Shown: positions 52,422 to 61,359, counted from the first letter of the stretch. The stretch: 64,000 nucleotides of DNA from Streptomyces sp. NBC_01255 (GCF_036226445.1 NZ_CP108474.1:5146001-5210000); one strand, 5' to 3'. Numbers and translations: made by a program. The notes: generated by a model not told the origin, from the letters alone.

Positions 52422-52431
52422 CACGGTTCAC
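52408..52431. promoter_or_regulatory. Operator-like inverted repeat over the DUF4190 -35 box
   Basis: GTGAACC (52408-52414) and GGTTCAC (52425-52431) are perfect inverted repeats with a 10-bp centre that contains the -35 hexamer. The gene for the N6-methylase, itself an HTH protein, starts about 100 bp away on the other strand. Confidence 0.6.
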
Positions 52432-52536
52432 GGAAAAGAAGTCTGCTCACGCTGTGAAGTGGTGCCGTGTGCGTCCAGCAGTAAGATCGATGTCACACGA
52501 GGACGTGGACGCGGGCGAGTCAGGGAGATGAGTCAG

Positions 52537-54705
52537 GTGCCAGAGGAGAGCGCAGGAGACGCGGGCGCGACGGACGCGGGCTCCGCAGAAGTGACCGCCG
52601 CCGGGATCGCCCGGCTCGCGGGGGTCGGCAGGGCCGCCGTCAGCAACTGGCGCCGCCGCCACCCCGACTTCCCCAAGCCCGTGGGCGGCACGGAGGCCAG
52701 CCCTTCCTTCTCGCTCGCCGAGGTCGAGCGGTGGCTCCGCGACCAGGGCAAGCTGGCCGAGGTCCCGCTGCGCGAGCGCGTCTGGCAGCAGATCGCGGGC
52801 CACCCCGCCGGCGCCGTCACCGCCCTCGTCCACGCGGGCTGCGCCCTCCTTCTCGTACGGGACAGGTCGGCGGCCTGGCCGGCGCTCGCCGCGCTCCCGG
52901 ACGAGCGGCTCACGGGCGTGCTCCCCGTCGCGCTGGAGGAGACGCTCACCGAGCGCCTCGGCCCCGAGCGGCCCGTCCTCACCCCCACCGCCGCCGCGCT
53001 GTCCGCCTCCGTCGCCCTCCTGCGCGGGGTCGCCGAGCTCGCGGCGGAGACGGGCGGTGTCCGTCAGACCTTCGAGTTCCTGCTCGGCCGGCACCTCGAC
53101 GCCAACCCCCGGCAGTACACGCTGACCCCGCCCGGCCCCGCCTCCCTGATGGCGGCCCTCGCGACCGGCCGCACGGAGCCCCCCGCCCCCGACGGCACCG
53201 GCACCCCGCTCACCGTCCTCGACCCCGCCTCCGGCACCGGCGGCCTGCTCAGCGCGGTCGAGTGGCCCGGCGCGGTCTGCGGCCAGGACGCCGACCACGA
53301 CCTCGCCGCGCTCACCGCCCTCCGCCTGGCCCTCTCCACCGACGCCGACATCCGCGTCCGCTCCGGCGACAGCCTCCGCGCCGACGCGTTCCCGGCGCTC
53401 GCCGCCGACGCCGTCCTCTGCCACCCGCCGTTCAACGAACGCAACTGGGGCCATGACGAACTGGCCTACGACCCGCGCTGGGAGTACGGCTTCCCGGCCC
53501 GTACGGAGTCCGAACTCGCCTGGGTGCAGCACGCCCTGGCCCGCCTCCGCCCCGGCGGCACCGCCGTCCTCCTCATGCCGCCGGCCGCCGCCTCCCGCCG
53601 CTCCGGCCGCCGGATCCGCGCCGACCTGCTCCGCCGGGGCGCCCTCCGCGCGGTCGTCGCCCTCCCGGCCGGCGCCGCGCCCCCGTACGGCATCCCGCTC
53701 CACCTCTGGGTCCTGCGCAAGCCCGTCCCCGGCGAGCGGCCCCCCGCCGAACTGCTCCTCGTCGACACCGCGTCCGAGCACACGGGCCAGGGCCGGGACG
53801 GCCAGGGCAGGGACGGCAGGGACAGCAGGGACCGGCTCGACTGGCCGGCCGTCCACTCGACCGTACTGGACGCCTGGACGGCCTTCGACCGGGACGGGAC
53901 CGTCGCCGCGACCCCCGGCGAGAGCCGAGGCGTCCCCGTCATCGAGCTCCTCGACGACGACGTCGACCTCGCCCCCGCCCGCCACCTCCCGCCCCCGGCC
54001 GCCGCCGAGGGCGTGACCCAACTCGCCCTGGTCCGCGAGCGGCTCGCCGCGACCCTGCACCGGACCCGCGAGCTGACCCCGCCGCCCGTGACCGACCCGG
54101 CCACGGCGGGCGGCGGTGCGGCGGGCCGGCTCACGGCCACGGCCGGCACGACCACCGTCGGCGAACTCGCGCGCGCCGGCGCTCTGGAGCTGTACGCGGG
54201 CGGCACGGGCACGGCCCCCGCCGGCGCCCCCGTCGCCGTCCTCACCGACCACGACGTCCTCGCCGCCCAGCCGCCCACCGGCACGCTCCCCGACGGCCCG
54301 CCCGAGGACCCGGTCCTCCTCGCCGTCGGCGACGTCGTCGTCCCGGTCCTCGGCGGCGGCGCGGCCGTCCGCGTCGTCGGGGCCCCGGCCGAGGGCGCCG
54401 CCCTCGGCCGCAACCTCCAACTGCTCCGCCCCGACCCGGCGACCCTCGACCCGTGGTTCCTGGCCGGATTCCTCCGGGCCACCGCCAACACCCGGCAGGC
54501 CAGCAGTTACGCGTCCACCGCGACCCGGCTCGACGTGCGCCGCCTCCAGCTGCCCCGCCTGCCCCTGGCCGAACAGCGGCGGTACGGCGAGCGGTTCCGA
54601 GCCCTCGCGGAGTTCGAGGAGACCCTGCGACAGGCCTCCCGGCTCGGCGAACAACTCGTCCAGGGCCTGTACGACGGCCTGGCGGACGGCACGGTCGCGC
54701 CCTGA
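52537..54705 (+). CDS. HsdM-like N6-adenine DNA methylase with HPPF in place of NPPF
   Basis: 722 residues. Residues 1-65 form a helix-turn-helix with a WR-rich part (IARLAGVGRAAVSNWRRRHPDFP). The N6_Mtase domain has motif I VLDPASGTGG and motif IV LCHPPFNERNW, where the expected catalytic Asn/Asp of (N/D)PPF is H296 (codon CAC 53422-53424, one base from AAC). The C-terminal 180 residues (RLDVRRLQLPRLPLAEQRRYGERF) resemble half of an HsdS recognition subunit. No hsdR or hsdS lies nearby. GTG 52537 has AGGGAG 9 bp upstream; ATG 52528 also fits. Confidence 0.85.
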   Translation: MPEESAGDAGATDAGSAEVTAAGIARLAGVGRAAVSNWRRRHPDFPKPVGGTEASPSFSLAEVERWLRDQGKLAEVPLRERVWQQIAGHPAGAVTALVHAGCALLLVRDRSAAWPALAALPDERLTGVLPVALEETLTERLGPERPVLTPTAAALSASVALLRGVAELAAETGGVRQTFEFLLGRHLDANPRQYTLTPPGPASLMAALATGRTEPPAPDGTGTPLTVLDPASGTGGLLSAVEWPGAVCGQDADHDLAALTALRLALSTDADIRVRSGDSLRADAFPALAADAVLCHPPFNERNWGHDELAYDPRWEYGFPARTESELAWVQHALARLRPGGTAVLLMPPAAASRRSGRRIRADLLRRGALRAVVALPAGAAPPYGIPLHLWVLRKPVPGERPPAELLLVDTASEHTGQGRDGQGRDGRDSRDRLDWPAVHSTVLDAWTAFDRDGTVAATPGESRGVPVIELLDDDVDLAPARHLPPPAAAEGVTQLALVRERLAATLHRTRELTPPPVTDPATAGGGAAGRLTATAGTTTVGELARAGALELYAGGTGTAPAGAPVAVLTDHDVLAAQPPTGTLPDGPPEDPVLLAVGDVVVPVLGGGAAVRVVGAPAEGAALGRNLQLLRPDPATLDPWFLAGFLRATANTRQASSYASTATRLDVRRLQLPRLPLAEQRRYGERFRALAEFEETLRQASRLGEQLVQGLYDGLADGTVAP

Positions 54706-54765
54706 TCGGGACCGTCGCGGGCCTGATCCGGACCGGCGCGGCCACCGTCGCGCTCTGAGTCTGTT

Positions 54766-54800
54766 CGACAACGGTTCTGGACAACCCGGAACCGTTGTCG
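54766..54800 (+). terminator. Hairpin between the methylase and the kinase operon
   Basis: CGACAACGGTTC (54766-54777) pairs perfectly with GAACCGTTGTCG (54789-54800), and the stem can extend by three pairs to a 5-nt loop. It is 60 bp after the methylase stop. TATACG (54810-54815) just downstream could be a -10 for the next gene, so the repeat could instead be an operator. Confidence 0.6.
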
Positions 54801-54861
54801 GTGACGGTGTATACGCTCGTCCTCGACCCGATCCGATCCGTTCGAGCAGGAGCAGCAGCCG

Positions 54862-55476
54862 ATGTACGGCCCCCCGCAGGCCCCGCGGCCGTCGCCGCAG
54901 TCGCCGCCCGGCCCCGCCTCCGGTGGCCTGATCGCGCTGCGCGTTCTCTTCGTCGCGCTCCCGCTGCTCAGTTGCGGCTTCCTGGCCTGGGCGCCGATGC
55001 TGCGTCTCGCGATCCTGACGCAGAAGGTGCGGGACTGGGTGTTCTTCGGTCTGGCCTTCCTCGCGGCCACCGCGCTCTTCGTGTACATGGGCGTCACGGG
55101 CGAGAAGGAGGCCTCCGACCTGGAGGCGGTCATCGGGGTCGGCACGATCCTGGCCCTGGGGGCCGGTTCCGTCGCCTACTACCTGGTGGGGGAGATCCGG
55201 CACTACGACCGCCGCCGCGCTCTGCCGGCGGCCGTGCCGCCCCCGTTCCGGCCGCTTGGCTACGCGTACGGGCCCGACGGCTCCGCCGTCACGACGACGC
55301 CGAGCGGCGCCCCGGCCCCGTACATCTGCGCCCCGCCGCCCCCGGCCCAGCCCGTCCAGCCCCACCAGCCCCCCACCGTGCCCCGCATCGACCAGGTCCG
55401 CGCCGAGCTGGACGAACTGAGCGATCTGCTGCGCAAGGACGGACGGGACGGACGGGAAGGCGAAGGCCACCGGTGA
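54862..55476 (+). CDS. Membrane protein encoded with a Ser/Thr kinase
   Basis: 204 residues. A Pro-rich start, then about three or four hydrophobic segments (roughly 24-50, 60-80 and 92-112), a proline/alanine-rich cytoplasmic part and a C-terminal amphipathic helix RIDQVRAELDELSDLLRK. I do not recognise the family. ATG 54862. The stop overlaps the kinase GTG by 4 bp, so the two are translationally coupled; it may be a membrane partner or substrate of the kinase. Confidence 0.75.
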   Translation: MYGPPQAPRPSPQSPPGPASGGLIALRVLFVALPLLSCGFLAWAPMLRLAILTQKVRDWVFFGLAFLAATALFVYMGVTGEKEASDLEAVIGVGTILALGAGSVAYYLVGEIRHYDRRRALPAAVPPPFRPLGYAYGPDGSAVTTTPSGAPAPYICAPPPPAQPVQPHQPPTVPRIDQVRAELDELSDLLRKDGRDGREGEGHR

Positions 55477-57059
55477 ACGGACGCGTCATCGGCGGGCGTT
55501 ACGAGCTCGCCACCGTCATCGGCCAGGGCGGCATGGGCCAGGTCTGGACGGCGTACGACGGGCGGCTCGACCGCCGGGTCGCGGTGAAGCTGCTGCACCC
55601 CGCCGGCATCGCCGGGCCCGCGACCGCCGCCGACGAGCTGCGCCGCCGCTTCGTGCGCGAGTGCCGGGTCACGGCGCAGGTCGACCACCCGGGCCTGGTC
55701 ACCGTGCACGACGCGGGCAGCGACGGCGAGGACCTGTACCTCGTCATGCAGTACGTGGAGGGCGCGGACCTCGCCGACCACCTGGCGGAGAACGACCCGT
55801 ACCCCTGGGAGTGGGCCGTCTGCGTCGCCGCGCAGCTGTGCGCGGTCCTCGCCGCCGTCCACGCGGTGCCGATCGTGCACCGCGACCTCAAGCCGCGGAA
55901 CGTGATGGTCCGCCCGGACGGCACGGTCACCGTCCTCGACCTGGGCGTCGCCTCCGTCCTCGACTCGGACACCACCCGCCTCACCCACACCGGTTCGCCC
56001 ATCGGCAGCCCGGCGTACATGGCGCCCGAGCAGGCCATGGGCGGCGCCGTCGGCCCGTACACCGACGTGTACGCGCTCGGTGTCGTCCTCCACGAACTCC
56101 TCAGCGGGGACGTGCCGTTCTCCGGTTCGACCGCGCTCGGCGTGCTGCACCGCCACCTGTACGAGCCGCCGCGCCCGATCCGCCAACTGCGCCCCGAGGT
56201 CCCCGAGGTGCTCGAAGCGCTCGTGCTGCGGCTCCTCGCGAAGGACCCGCGCGACCGGCCGTCGGGCGCGCAGGAGGTGTACGAGCACCTGCTCCCGCTG
56301 CTGCCCGCGCGCGGCGCCCCGGCGGGCCCGATGGACCCGACCCGCCCGTTCCTGCGCCCGCACGCGCCGTGGCCGGACCGGAGCGCGACGCCGGTCGCGG
56401 CCACGCCGCCCGTACCCGCACGGGCGCCCGTACCCGCACAGCCGGCGTCTCCGCCGCCACCGGTCGACCCCCGGACGTACGGGACGCCGCAGCCCCCCAG
56501 GCCGGACGTCGCCGCGGCCGTCGACGAGGTCAAGCGGCTGCTCGGGGAGGGCTCGCTGACGCAGGCCGTGGACATCCTCGGCGGCATCCTGCCCGCCGCC
56601 GCGGCCGAGCACGGCGAGCGTTCGCCGGTCGTCCGCATCCTGCGCAAGCAGTACGCGTCGACGCTGATGGACGACGGCCAGTACCGGCGCGCGCTGCCGG
56701 AGCTGCGCCGCCTCGCGGAGGACCGTGCGGCGGAGGCGGGCCCGGCGGACCCGCAGACGCTCCAGTTCCGGTACGACGCGGCGGTGTGCCTGGAGCAGTT
56801 GGGCGAGACGGCGGCCGCGCTCGCGGAGTTCCGCGCCGTCCTGCCGTTCTACGAGCAGGCCGCCGACCCGGCGCGGGCCTTCGACATCCGGCACCGGCTG
56901 GGTCTGCTGCACCTGGCGACCGGGGAGCACGCGGCCGGACAGGCGGAGCTCCAGCGGCTGTTGTTCGACGCGGAGCGCGCGTACGGCCCGTATCACCCGC
57001 TTCCGGTGGACTTGCGCAGGGCGCTGGACCGTCAGCGGCAGCTGGGGCCCGGCTCCTGA
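55473..57059 (+). CDS. Hanks-type serine/threonine protein kinase with TPR tail
   Basis: 528 residues. Kinase domain 1-285: glycine loop GQGGMGQVW, K39 in VAVKLL, H136-R-D138-L-K-P-R-N catalytic loop, DLG metal motif (156-158, where DFG is usual) and MAPEQ. Then a Pro/Ala linker (about 300-355) and a helical region of TPR-like repeats (about 360-520: VRILRKQYASTLMDDGQYRRAL, then AAALAEFRAVLPFYEQAAD). No membrane segment in the kinase itself; the coupled membrane protein upstream may bring it to the membrane. GTG 55473. Confidence 0.93.
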   Translation: MNGRVIGGRYELATVIGQGGMGQVWTAYDGRLDRRVAVKLLHPAGIAGPATAADELRRRFVRECRVTAQVDHPGLVTVHDAGSDGEDLYLVMQYVEGADLADHLAENDPYPWEWAVCVAAQLCAVLAAVHAVPIVHRDLKPRNVMVRPDGTVTVLDLGVASVLDSDTTRLTHTGSPIGSPAYMAPEQAMGGAVGPYTDVYALGVVLHELLSGDVPFSGSTALGVLHRHLYEPPRPIRQLRPEVPEVLEALVLRLLAKDPRDRPSGAQEVYEHLLPLLPARGAPAGPMDPTRPFLRPHAPWPDRSATPVAATPPVPARAPVPAQPASPPPPVDPRTYGTPQPPRPDVAAAVDEVKRLLGEGSLTQAVDILGGILPAAAAEHGERSPVVRILRKQYASTLMDDGQYRRALPELRRLAEDRAAEAGPADPQTLQFRYDAAVCLEQLGETAAALAEFRAVLPFYEQAADPARAFDIRHRLGLLHLATGEHAAGQAELQRLLFDAERAYGPYHPLPVDLRRALDRQRQLGPGS

Positions 57060-57126
57060 CGGACTGTCGGCGCGTAACGGTCAGGCCTCTGACGGCACGC
57101 CAGAATCACGACTCGGCATCTGATCG

Positions 57127-57155
57127 GGAAGTGGATCTTCCGGGTCCTTTTTGCG
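57127..57155 (+). terminator. Possible terminator of the kinase operon
   Basis: GGAAG (57127-57131) pairs with CTTCC (57137-57141) around TGGAT, followed by GGGTCC and a T-run (TTTTT). Short stem, hence moderate support. Confidence 0.4.
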
Positions 57156-57213
57156 CGTTTTGGCGCATGTAACGTTCGCGTCTGATCATGTCCGCGCCCA
57201 GCAAGGAATCCTC

Positions 57214-57621
57214 ATGACGACGCCGTCCGCGCCCCTCACCCCCGAGCAGCAGCCCGCCGCCTTCGGCGCCCCCGAGGCCCCCCAGGCGCCTTCGAAGGGG
57301 AAGAAGATCCTCAAGAAGGTCGGCGCCGTCCTGGTCGCGATCGTGGCCGTCCTGGCCTGGAAGTTCGGCGTCCCGTACCTCACGGGCGAGGCCCCGGTGC
57401 ACGCCGAGGCCGGCGAGTGCGTCACGGTGACGGGTCCCGACAACGACCCGAAGGTCGACACGGTCGACTGCGCGGCCGGCAAGGCCGACACGTTCAAGGT
57501 CGTCAAGGTCGTCGAGGACACCTTCGACGTGAACAAGTGCGGGGAGGACCTCTCGGCCCTCGCGCAGCAGCTGGAGACGATCAAGTTCGTGCTCTGCCTC
57601 GAAGAGGTCGCCGCGAAGTAA
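57214..57621 (+). CDS. Small membrane-anchored protein with conserved cysteines
   Basis: 135 residues. A Pro/Ala N-terminus, a Lys-rich KGKKILKKVG just before one membrane helix (VGAVLVAIVAVLAWKFGVPYL, N-inside orientation), then an extracellular part with four cysteines (GECVTV, VDCAAG, NKCGED, VLCLEE) that could form two disulfides. The extracellular part resembles LppU-like proteins of Streptomyces. ATG 57214 has AAGGAA 7 bp upstream; an ATG at 57151 is unlikely. Unknown function. Confidence 0.78.
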   Translation: MTTPSAPLTPEQQPAAFGAPEAPQAPSKGKKILKKVGAVLVAIVAVLAWKFGVPYLTGEAPVHAEAGECVTVTGPDNDPKVDTVDCAAGKADTFKVVKVVEDTFDVNKCGEDLSALAQQLETIKFVLCLEEVAAK

Positions 57622-57642
57622 CGCGCGGACACGCGTACGGAG

Positions 57643-57675
57643 AAGGGCCGGAACCTCACGGGGGTTCCGGCCCTT
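57643..57675. terminator. Hairpin terminator
   Basis: AAGGGCCGGAACC (57643-57655) pairs perfectly with 57663-57675, then CTTTCG; outer CGTACG bases can extend the stem. It follows the small membrane protein. Confidence 0.85.
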
Positions 57676-57812
57676 TCGTACGTCTCAGGCGTGGTGGGCG
57701 GGGGTGGCGGAGCCGCAGGCGGTTACCTGCATATCGTCAAGCGTGGCCGAAAACCGCGTGTCCCCGTATATCTCCCTTGGTCTGCTCGCGGGCCGCGACT
57801 ACCGTCGGTCGG

Positions 57813-58208
57813 ATGTCCCATCCTTCTGACGCGATCCAGCTGAACCACACCATCGTCTGCTCCTACGACCGCTCCCTCTCCGCCCATTTCCTCGCGGACA
57901 TCCTCGGACTGGAGGTCGGCGCCCCCTTCGGCCCGTTCCTCCCCGTCGACCTCTCCAACGGCGTGACCCTCGACTACTACGAGTGGAAGGACAAGCCGAT
58001 CCAGCCGCAGCACTACGCCTTCCTCGTCCCCGAGGGTCGCTTCGACGCGATGATCGACCGTCTGGAGGCGGCCGGCGTGACGTACTACGCCGACCCCGGA
58101 CACACCGAACCGGGCAAGGTGAACGGCCTCTTCGGCGGCCGGGGCGCGTATTTCGACGACCCGGACGGCCACAACATGGAGATCATGACCACGCCGTACA
58201 AGCGGTAG
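57813..58208 (+). CDS. VOC-superfamily (glyoxalase/dioxygenase-like) protein
   Basis: 131 residues. LNHTIVCSYDRSLSAHFLADILGLEV opens the first beta-alpha-beta3 unit; YYEWKDKPIQPQHYAFLVPEG and AYFDDPDGHNMEIMTTPYKR close the second. H in QHYAF, H in LNHT and E in NMEIM are the likely metal ligands. ATG 57813, with no clear ribosome binding site (possibly leaderless). Single-gene unit with terminators on both sides. Substrate unknown. Confidence 0.87.
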   Translation: MSHPSDAIQLNHTIVCSYDRSLSAHFLADILGLEVGAPFGPFLPVDLSNGVTLDYYEWKDKPIQPQHYAFLVPEGRFDAMIDRLEAAGVTYYADPGHTEPGKVNGLFGGRGAYFDDPDGHNMEIMTTPYKR

Positions 58209-58224
58209 CGGACGGACCGGCGGG

Positions 58225-58275
58225 TATGCGAAAGGGCCGGGTCGCGGGATTCCGCGACCCGGCCCCTTTGCGTAT
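58225..58275. terminator. Long hairpin terminator
   Basis: GCCGGGTCGCGG (58236-58247) pairs with CCGCGACCCGGC; AAAGG and the outer ATGCG/CGTAT extend it with a bulge. Right arm 58252-58275. It follows the VOC gene. Confidence 0.8.
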
Positions 58276-58440
58276 GGGCTCAGAGGCCGGGTCGGGGTTG
58301 GCGGACCATCCGCTGGTGGGCGAGCCGTTGCGCAGCTCCTCGAAGAGGTCGAACCGCTTCTGCAGCAGCTTGACGAGGCCCAGCGACCGGCCCGTGGGGA
58401 CCCGCGACGCGGTCGCTCACGACGTCCCTTGAGTACCCAG
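58276..58440 (-). pseudogene. Possible short coding relic
   Basis: On the minus strand one frame reads GLVKLLQKRFDLFEELRNGS and on through a Trp, bounded by a stop upstream. The helical, codon-biased look suggests an eroded gene end, but no family was recognised and no start was found. The remaining 58441-58650 holds only the promoter region of the winged-helix gene; nothing else was seen there. Confidence 0.25.
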
Positions 58441-58650
58441 GGCAAATACCAACCCCACCCTTCCCATCCCCCGGCGGTCACCCTGAGGGGGGTCGTCACC
58501 CACACGAGCGAACTCTGCCAACTGGACTGGATTCCAGGGTGGTTGCCTGGCATATGCTCACGCCGACCCCAACTGAAAACAGTTCGGCCCCCGGCCGGGA
58601 CTCGCAATCCCGATCGAGGGCCTGACCAACGAGGAAGCAGAACCTTCCCG

Positions 58651-59487
58651 ATGGATACCCAGCACCCTAGCGCGCCCGCTTCTCGCAGGGGCGTCATCCA
58701 CGTCAACGTGCCCCACACGACCAGCTACGTGGTCGTCGGCAACCATCTCGCCCAGCACGAGGGCCTCTCGCTGATCGCGATCGGCCTGGCCGTGCACATC
58801 CAGTCGCTGCCCACCGGAACCTCCATCACGGTGAAAGCGCTGGCCGAGCGCTTCCCGGAGGGGGAGATCCGCATCGCCGGGGCCCTCCGCGAACTGGAGG
58901 CCGCCGGCTACCTGAAGCGGGTCCACGTGCGGCTCCCCAACGGCCGGATCACGACGGAGACGTACTCGTACAACAACCCAGGAGCATCAAGGGACTTGGT
59001 CCCGGATCCTGCCCCGGACCCCGGCTGTCGCCCAGAGCCAGGGCCCAAGGTCGCCCCCGCGCCCGCGCCCGCCCCCGCCCCCGCGCCCGCGCCCGACCTC
59101 GTACGTGCCGAAGCCACGCGGCTCCCGCACGGCCCGGCCGCCGAGCTGCTCGCGGGCCTGCGCGTCGAGGACCCCCGACTCCTGCTCTCGGTACGGGACG
59201 TCGAGAGACTGGCCCCGGCCGTGGACGCCTGGTTCGCCCGGGGAGCCACCCCGGAGGCGGTCACCCGTACGTTGACGGCGGCCCTCCCGGCGACCCTCCA
59301 GCGCCCGGCGGGCCTGCTCGCCCACCGTCTGACCACGCTCCTGCCGCCACCCGTGCCCGCACGGCCGCGAGCGGCCGCGCCGCACCCGATCCAGTTCTGC
59401 GTGACCTGCGACGAAACGGCCTTCCGCGCCCCGCAACCGGGTCAGTGCCCCGACTGCGTCGCGCTGGCCAGGGAGCACGCGGCCTGA
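58651..59487 (+). CDS. Winged-helix regulator with C-terminal zinc ribbon
   Basis: 278 residues. Residues 13-100 (GVIHVNVPHTTSYVVVGNHL, then ITVKALAERFPEGEIRIAGA and LRELEAAGYLKRVHVRLPNGR) form a winged helix like those of a large Streptomyces family. A Pro-Ala repeat linker (about 130-145) leads to a helical part and a C-terminal ribbon C-x2-C ... C-x2-C (FCVTCDETAF, then GQCPDC) for one zinc ion. DNA binding is likely; targets are unknown. ATG 58651 has GAGGAAG about 14 bp upstream, rather far. Confidence 0.83.
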   Translation: MDTQHPSAPASRRGVIHVNVPHTTSYVVVGNHLAQHEGLSLIAIGLAVHIQSLPTGTSITVKALAERFPEGEIRIAGALRELEAAGYLKRVHVRLPNGRITTETYSYNNPGASRDLVPDPAPDPGCRPEPGPKVAPAPAPAPAPAPAPDLVRAEATRLPHGPAAELLAGLRVEDPRLLLSVRDVERLAPAVDAWFARGATPEAVTRTLTAALPATLQRPAGLLAHRLTTLLPPPVPARPRAAAPHPIQFCVTCDETAFRAPQPGQCPDCVALAREHAA

Positions 59488-59509
59488 CTCACGCGGCCCG
59501 CGCCGGACG

Positions 59510-59899
59510 TCACACGGGGTGGTGACGGCCCCGGAACCGGTTCACGAGCGGCGCCGCGATCCCGACCGCCCCCATGAGCGCGGCAGCGACCCAGTACCTC
59601 GGCTCCTGCCCCAGCGTCAGTACGGCGACGACGCCCACCCCGGCGCCCAGGCTCAGGCTCATGGAGGGCCACCAGGCTTCGCGGCGCAGCAGCCCGGGCA
59701 CGGAGTAGATCGACACGATGAGCCCGGCGAGCAGGCCGAGCTCGTACCACCCGCCGCCCTCGGGCAGGCCGTAGTAGTTCGCGCCCCTCCCGTTGCTGCC
59801 GGTCCGCTCGAACCCCAGATGGACCGCGCCCGCCACACCCCAACAGAACGCGACCGCGCCCACGGCACCGATCGCCGCCCGCCACCCCTGACTGATCAC
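59510..59899 (-). CDS. Small membrane protein, four segments
   Basis: 129 residues with four hydrophobic stretches (about 8-28, 52-68, 78-97 and 103-118). A short loop with GANYYGLPEGGGWYELG lies between the first two. Family not recognised. GTG 59899. It lies opposite the winged-helix gene, whose stop is 22 bp away, and its upstream side faces the surface-protein gene (93 bp to its start). Confidence 0.7.
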   Translation of the reverse strand: MISQGWRAAIGAVGAVAFCWGVAGAVHLGFERTGSNGRGANYYGLPEGGGWYELGLLAGLIVSIYSVPGLLRREAWWPSMSLSLGAGVGVVAVLTLGQEPRYWVAAALMGAVGIAAPLVNRFRGRHHPV

Positions 59900-59991
59900 C
59901 CGCCGGATGCTACAGCCGTCCAGGTGTTCCGGAGCGGGGAGCCGGGCGTGTCAGCACGTACGCGGGGGAGGGGCGGCAGGACCGTCTCCGT

Positions 59992-61359
59992 ATGACGAAG
60001 CCGACCCAGCCGACGAAGTCCCTCGGGCTCACCGCCTGCGCCGCCGCCTGCGCCGTGGCCTCGCTGGCCCTCCCGGCGGGGGCGGTGGAGCCCCGGGCGG
60101 CCGCCGCGGCCGTGACCGTGGGCAACCCCGTCGCCGGGAACAACGGCTTCGGCGTCGTCACCGAGAAGCACGCCCTCCTCGGCAGTACGGAGTCCGAGGG
60201 CCCTGTCGCCGTCGGCGGCGATCTGGCCTACGGCGCCGGGTACAACGTCTCCCTCCACACCGCCGGAACGTTCACCGTCCCCGGCGACGCCCGCCCCACC
60301 GCGCTCCTGGTCGGCGGCCGGATCGACTACGCGGACAGCAGCCCGGTGGGCGTGCTGAAGGTCCTCGCCGACGGTTACGTGAAGATCGGCGACGCGAAGG
60401 GAAGCGAGGTCGTGACGAAGGACGCCAACGGAGCCACGGTCAAGACACAGGTCACGGCGGCGGGCGCGGGCCACGACGCGACGCCCCGCATCGAGCTCAC
60501 CAACGAGCAGCCCGCGTCCTCCGTGGCTCCGGCACCGGGCCTGATGGACTTCACGTCACTCTTCGCGACGTACCGGGACCGCGCGGACGCGCTGGCGACC
60601 TGCGCGAACACCGTCGAGATCGCCGACCCCGGCCGCATCACCCTCGACGCCACCCGCACCAACGTCCTGCGCCTGACAGGCGCCGAGCTGAACGGGCTCT
60701 CGGAGCTGACCTTCCTCAACCGCCCGACGGCGACGGGCCCGCTGGTCATCGACGTGGACACGACGGCCACGGGCTCCGTGTTCACCTGGGACGTCCCCAA
60801 CCTCGCCGGGGTCAGCGGCGAGGACGCCCCGTACATCCTGTGGAATTTCGCCGACGCGACGGCGGTCACGATCGCCACCGGCGACTCGATCGAGGGAACG
60901 ATCTACGCACCCCGCGCCCACCTGACGGACCTCGACCCGGCGAACATCGAGGGCGACGTCATCGTCCGCTCCCTGACGGCGGGACCTCTGGAGGTCAACA
61001 GCCGGGCGAAGTCCCCGCGCAGGGGAATCCAGCGGGAGCTACGGGCCCCGGTGAACGCGGGCGAGATCCACTACGCCCCGTTCGCGACGAACCTTAACTG
61101 CGGAGACGAACCGACGCCCACCCCGACGCCGACGCCCACGGAGCCGACCCCGACCCCGACCGAGCCGGAACCGGAGCCCTCGACAGAGACCCCGAGCACC
61201 CCGAGTACGCCGAGCACCCCCAGCGCCTCACCGGGCCGCCCCGGCCCCGACGGCGATCTCGCCGACAGCGGCACGAGTGCCCGCACCTATGCGGCGGCCG
61301 CCCTCGCCGTACTGAGCACGGTGGCCGGCCTCCTGCTGGTCCGCCGCTTCAGGCGCTGA
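59992..61359 (+). CDS. Choice-of-anchor A surface protein with LADSG sorting-like end
   Basis: 455 residues. Signal peptide (LTACAAACAVASLALPAGAV), then a choice-of-anchor A domain: VGNPVAGNNGFGVVTE, SEGPVAVGGDLAYGAGYNVS, VLVGGRIDYA-type strands and EGTIYAPRAHLTDL, typical of actinobacterial surface proteins. A Thr/Pro/Glu stalk follows (PTPTPTPTEPTPTP). The end is LADSG, a hydrophobic helix and RRFRR, a sortase signal in which the usual Thr is Ser. Start ATG 59992. The 3' end overlaps the DUF397 gene on the other strand by 11 bp. Confidence 0.85.
   Translation: MTKPTQPTKSLGLTACAAACAVASLALPAGAVEPRAAAAAVTVGNPVAGNNGFGVVTEKHALLGSTESEGPVAVGGDLAYGAGYNVSLHTAGTFTVPGDARPTALLVGGRIDYADSSPVGVLKVLADGYVKIGDAKGSEVVTKDANGATVKTQVTAAGAGHDATPRIELTNEQPASSVAPAPGLMDFTSLFATYRDRADALATCANTVEIADPGRITLDATRTNVLRLTGAELNGLSELTFLNRPTATGPLVIDVDTTATGSVFTWDVPNLAGVSGEDAPYILWNFADATAVTIATGDSIEGTIYAPRAHLTDLDPANIEGDVIVRSLTAGPLEVNSRAKSPRRGIQRELRAPVNAGEIHYAPFATNLNCGDEPTPTPTPTPTEPTPTPTEPEPEPSTETPSTPSTPSTPSASPGRPGPDGDLADSGTSARTYAAAALAVLSTVAGLLLVRRFRR

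Noticed and set aside
54766..54800. The 12-bp inverted repeat as an ECF-sigma promoter (GGAACC at its right arm)
   Set aside because: No matching -10 at the right distance; a hairpin terminator explains it better.
58276..58440. A complete small gene
   Set aside because: No start, no family and an upstream stop; kept only as a possible relic.
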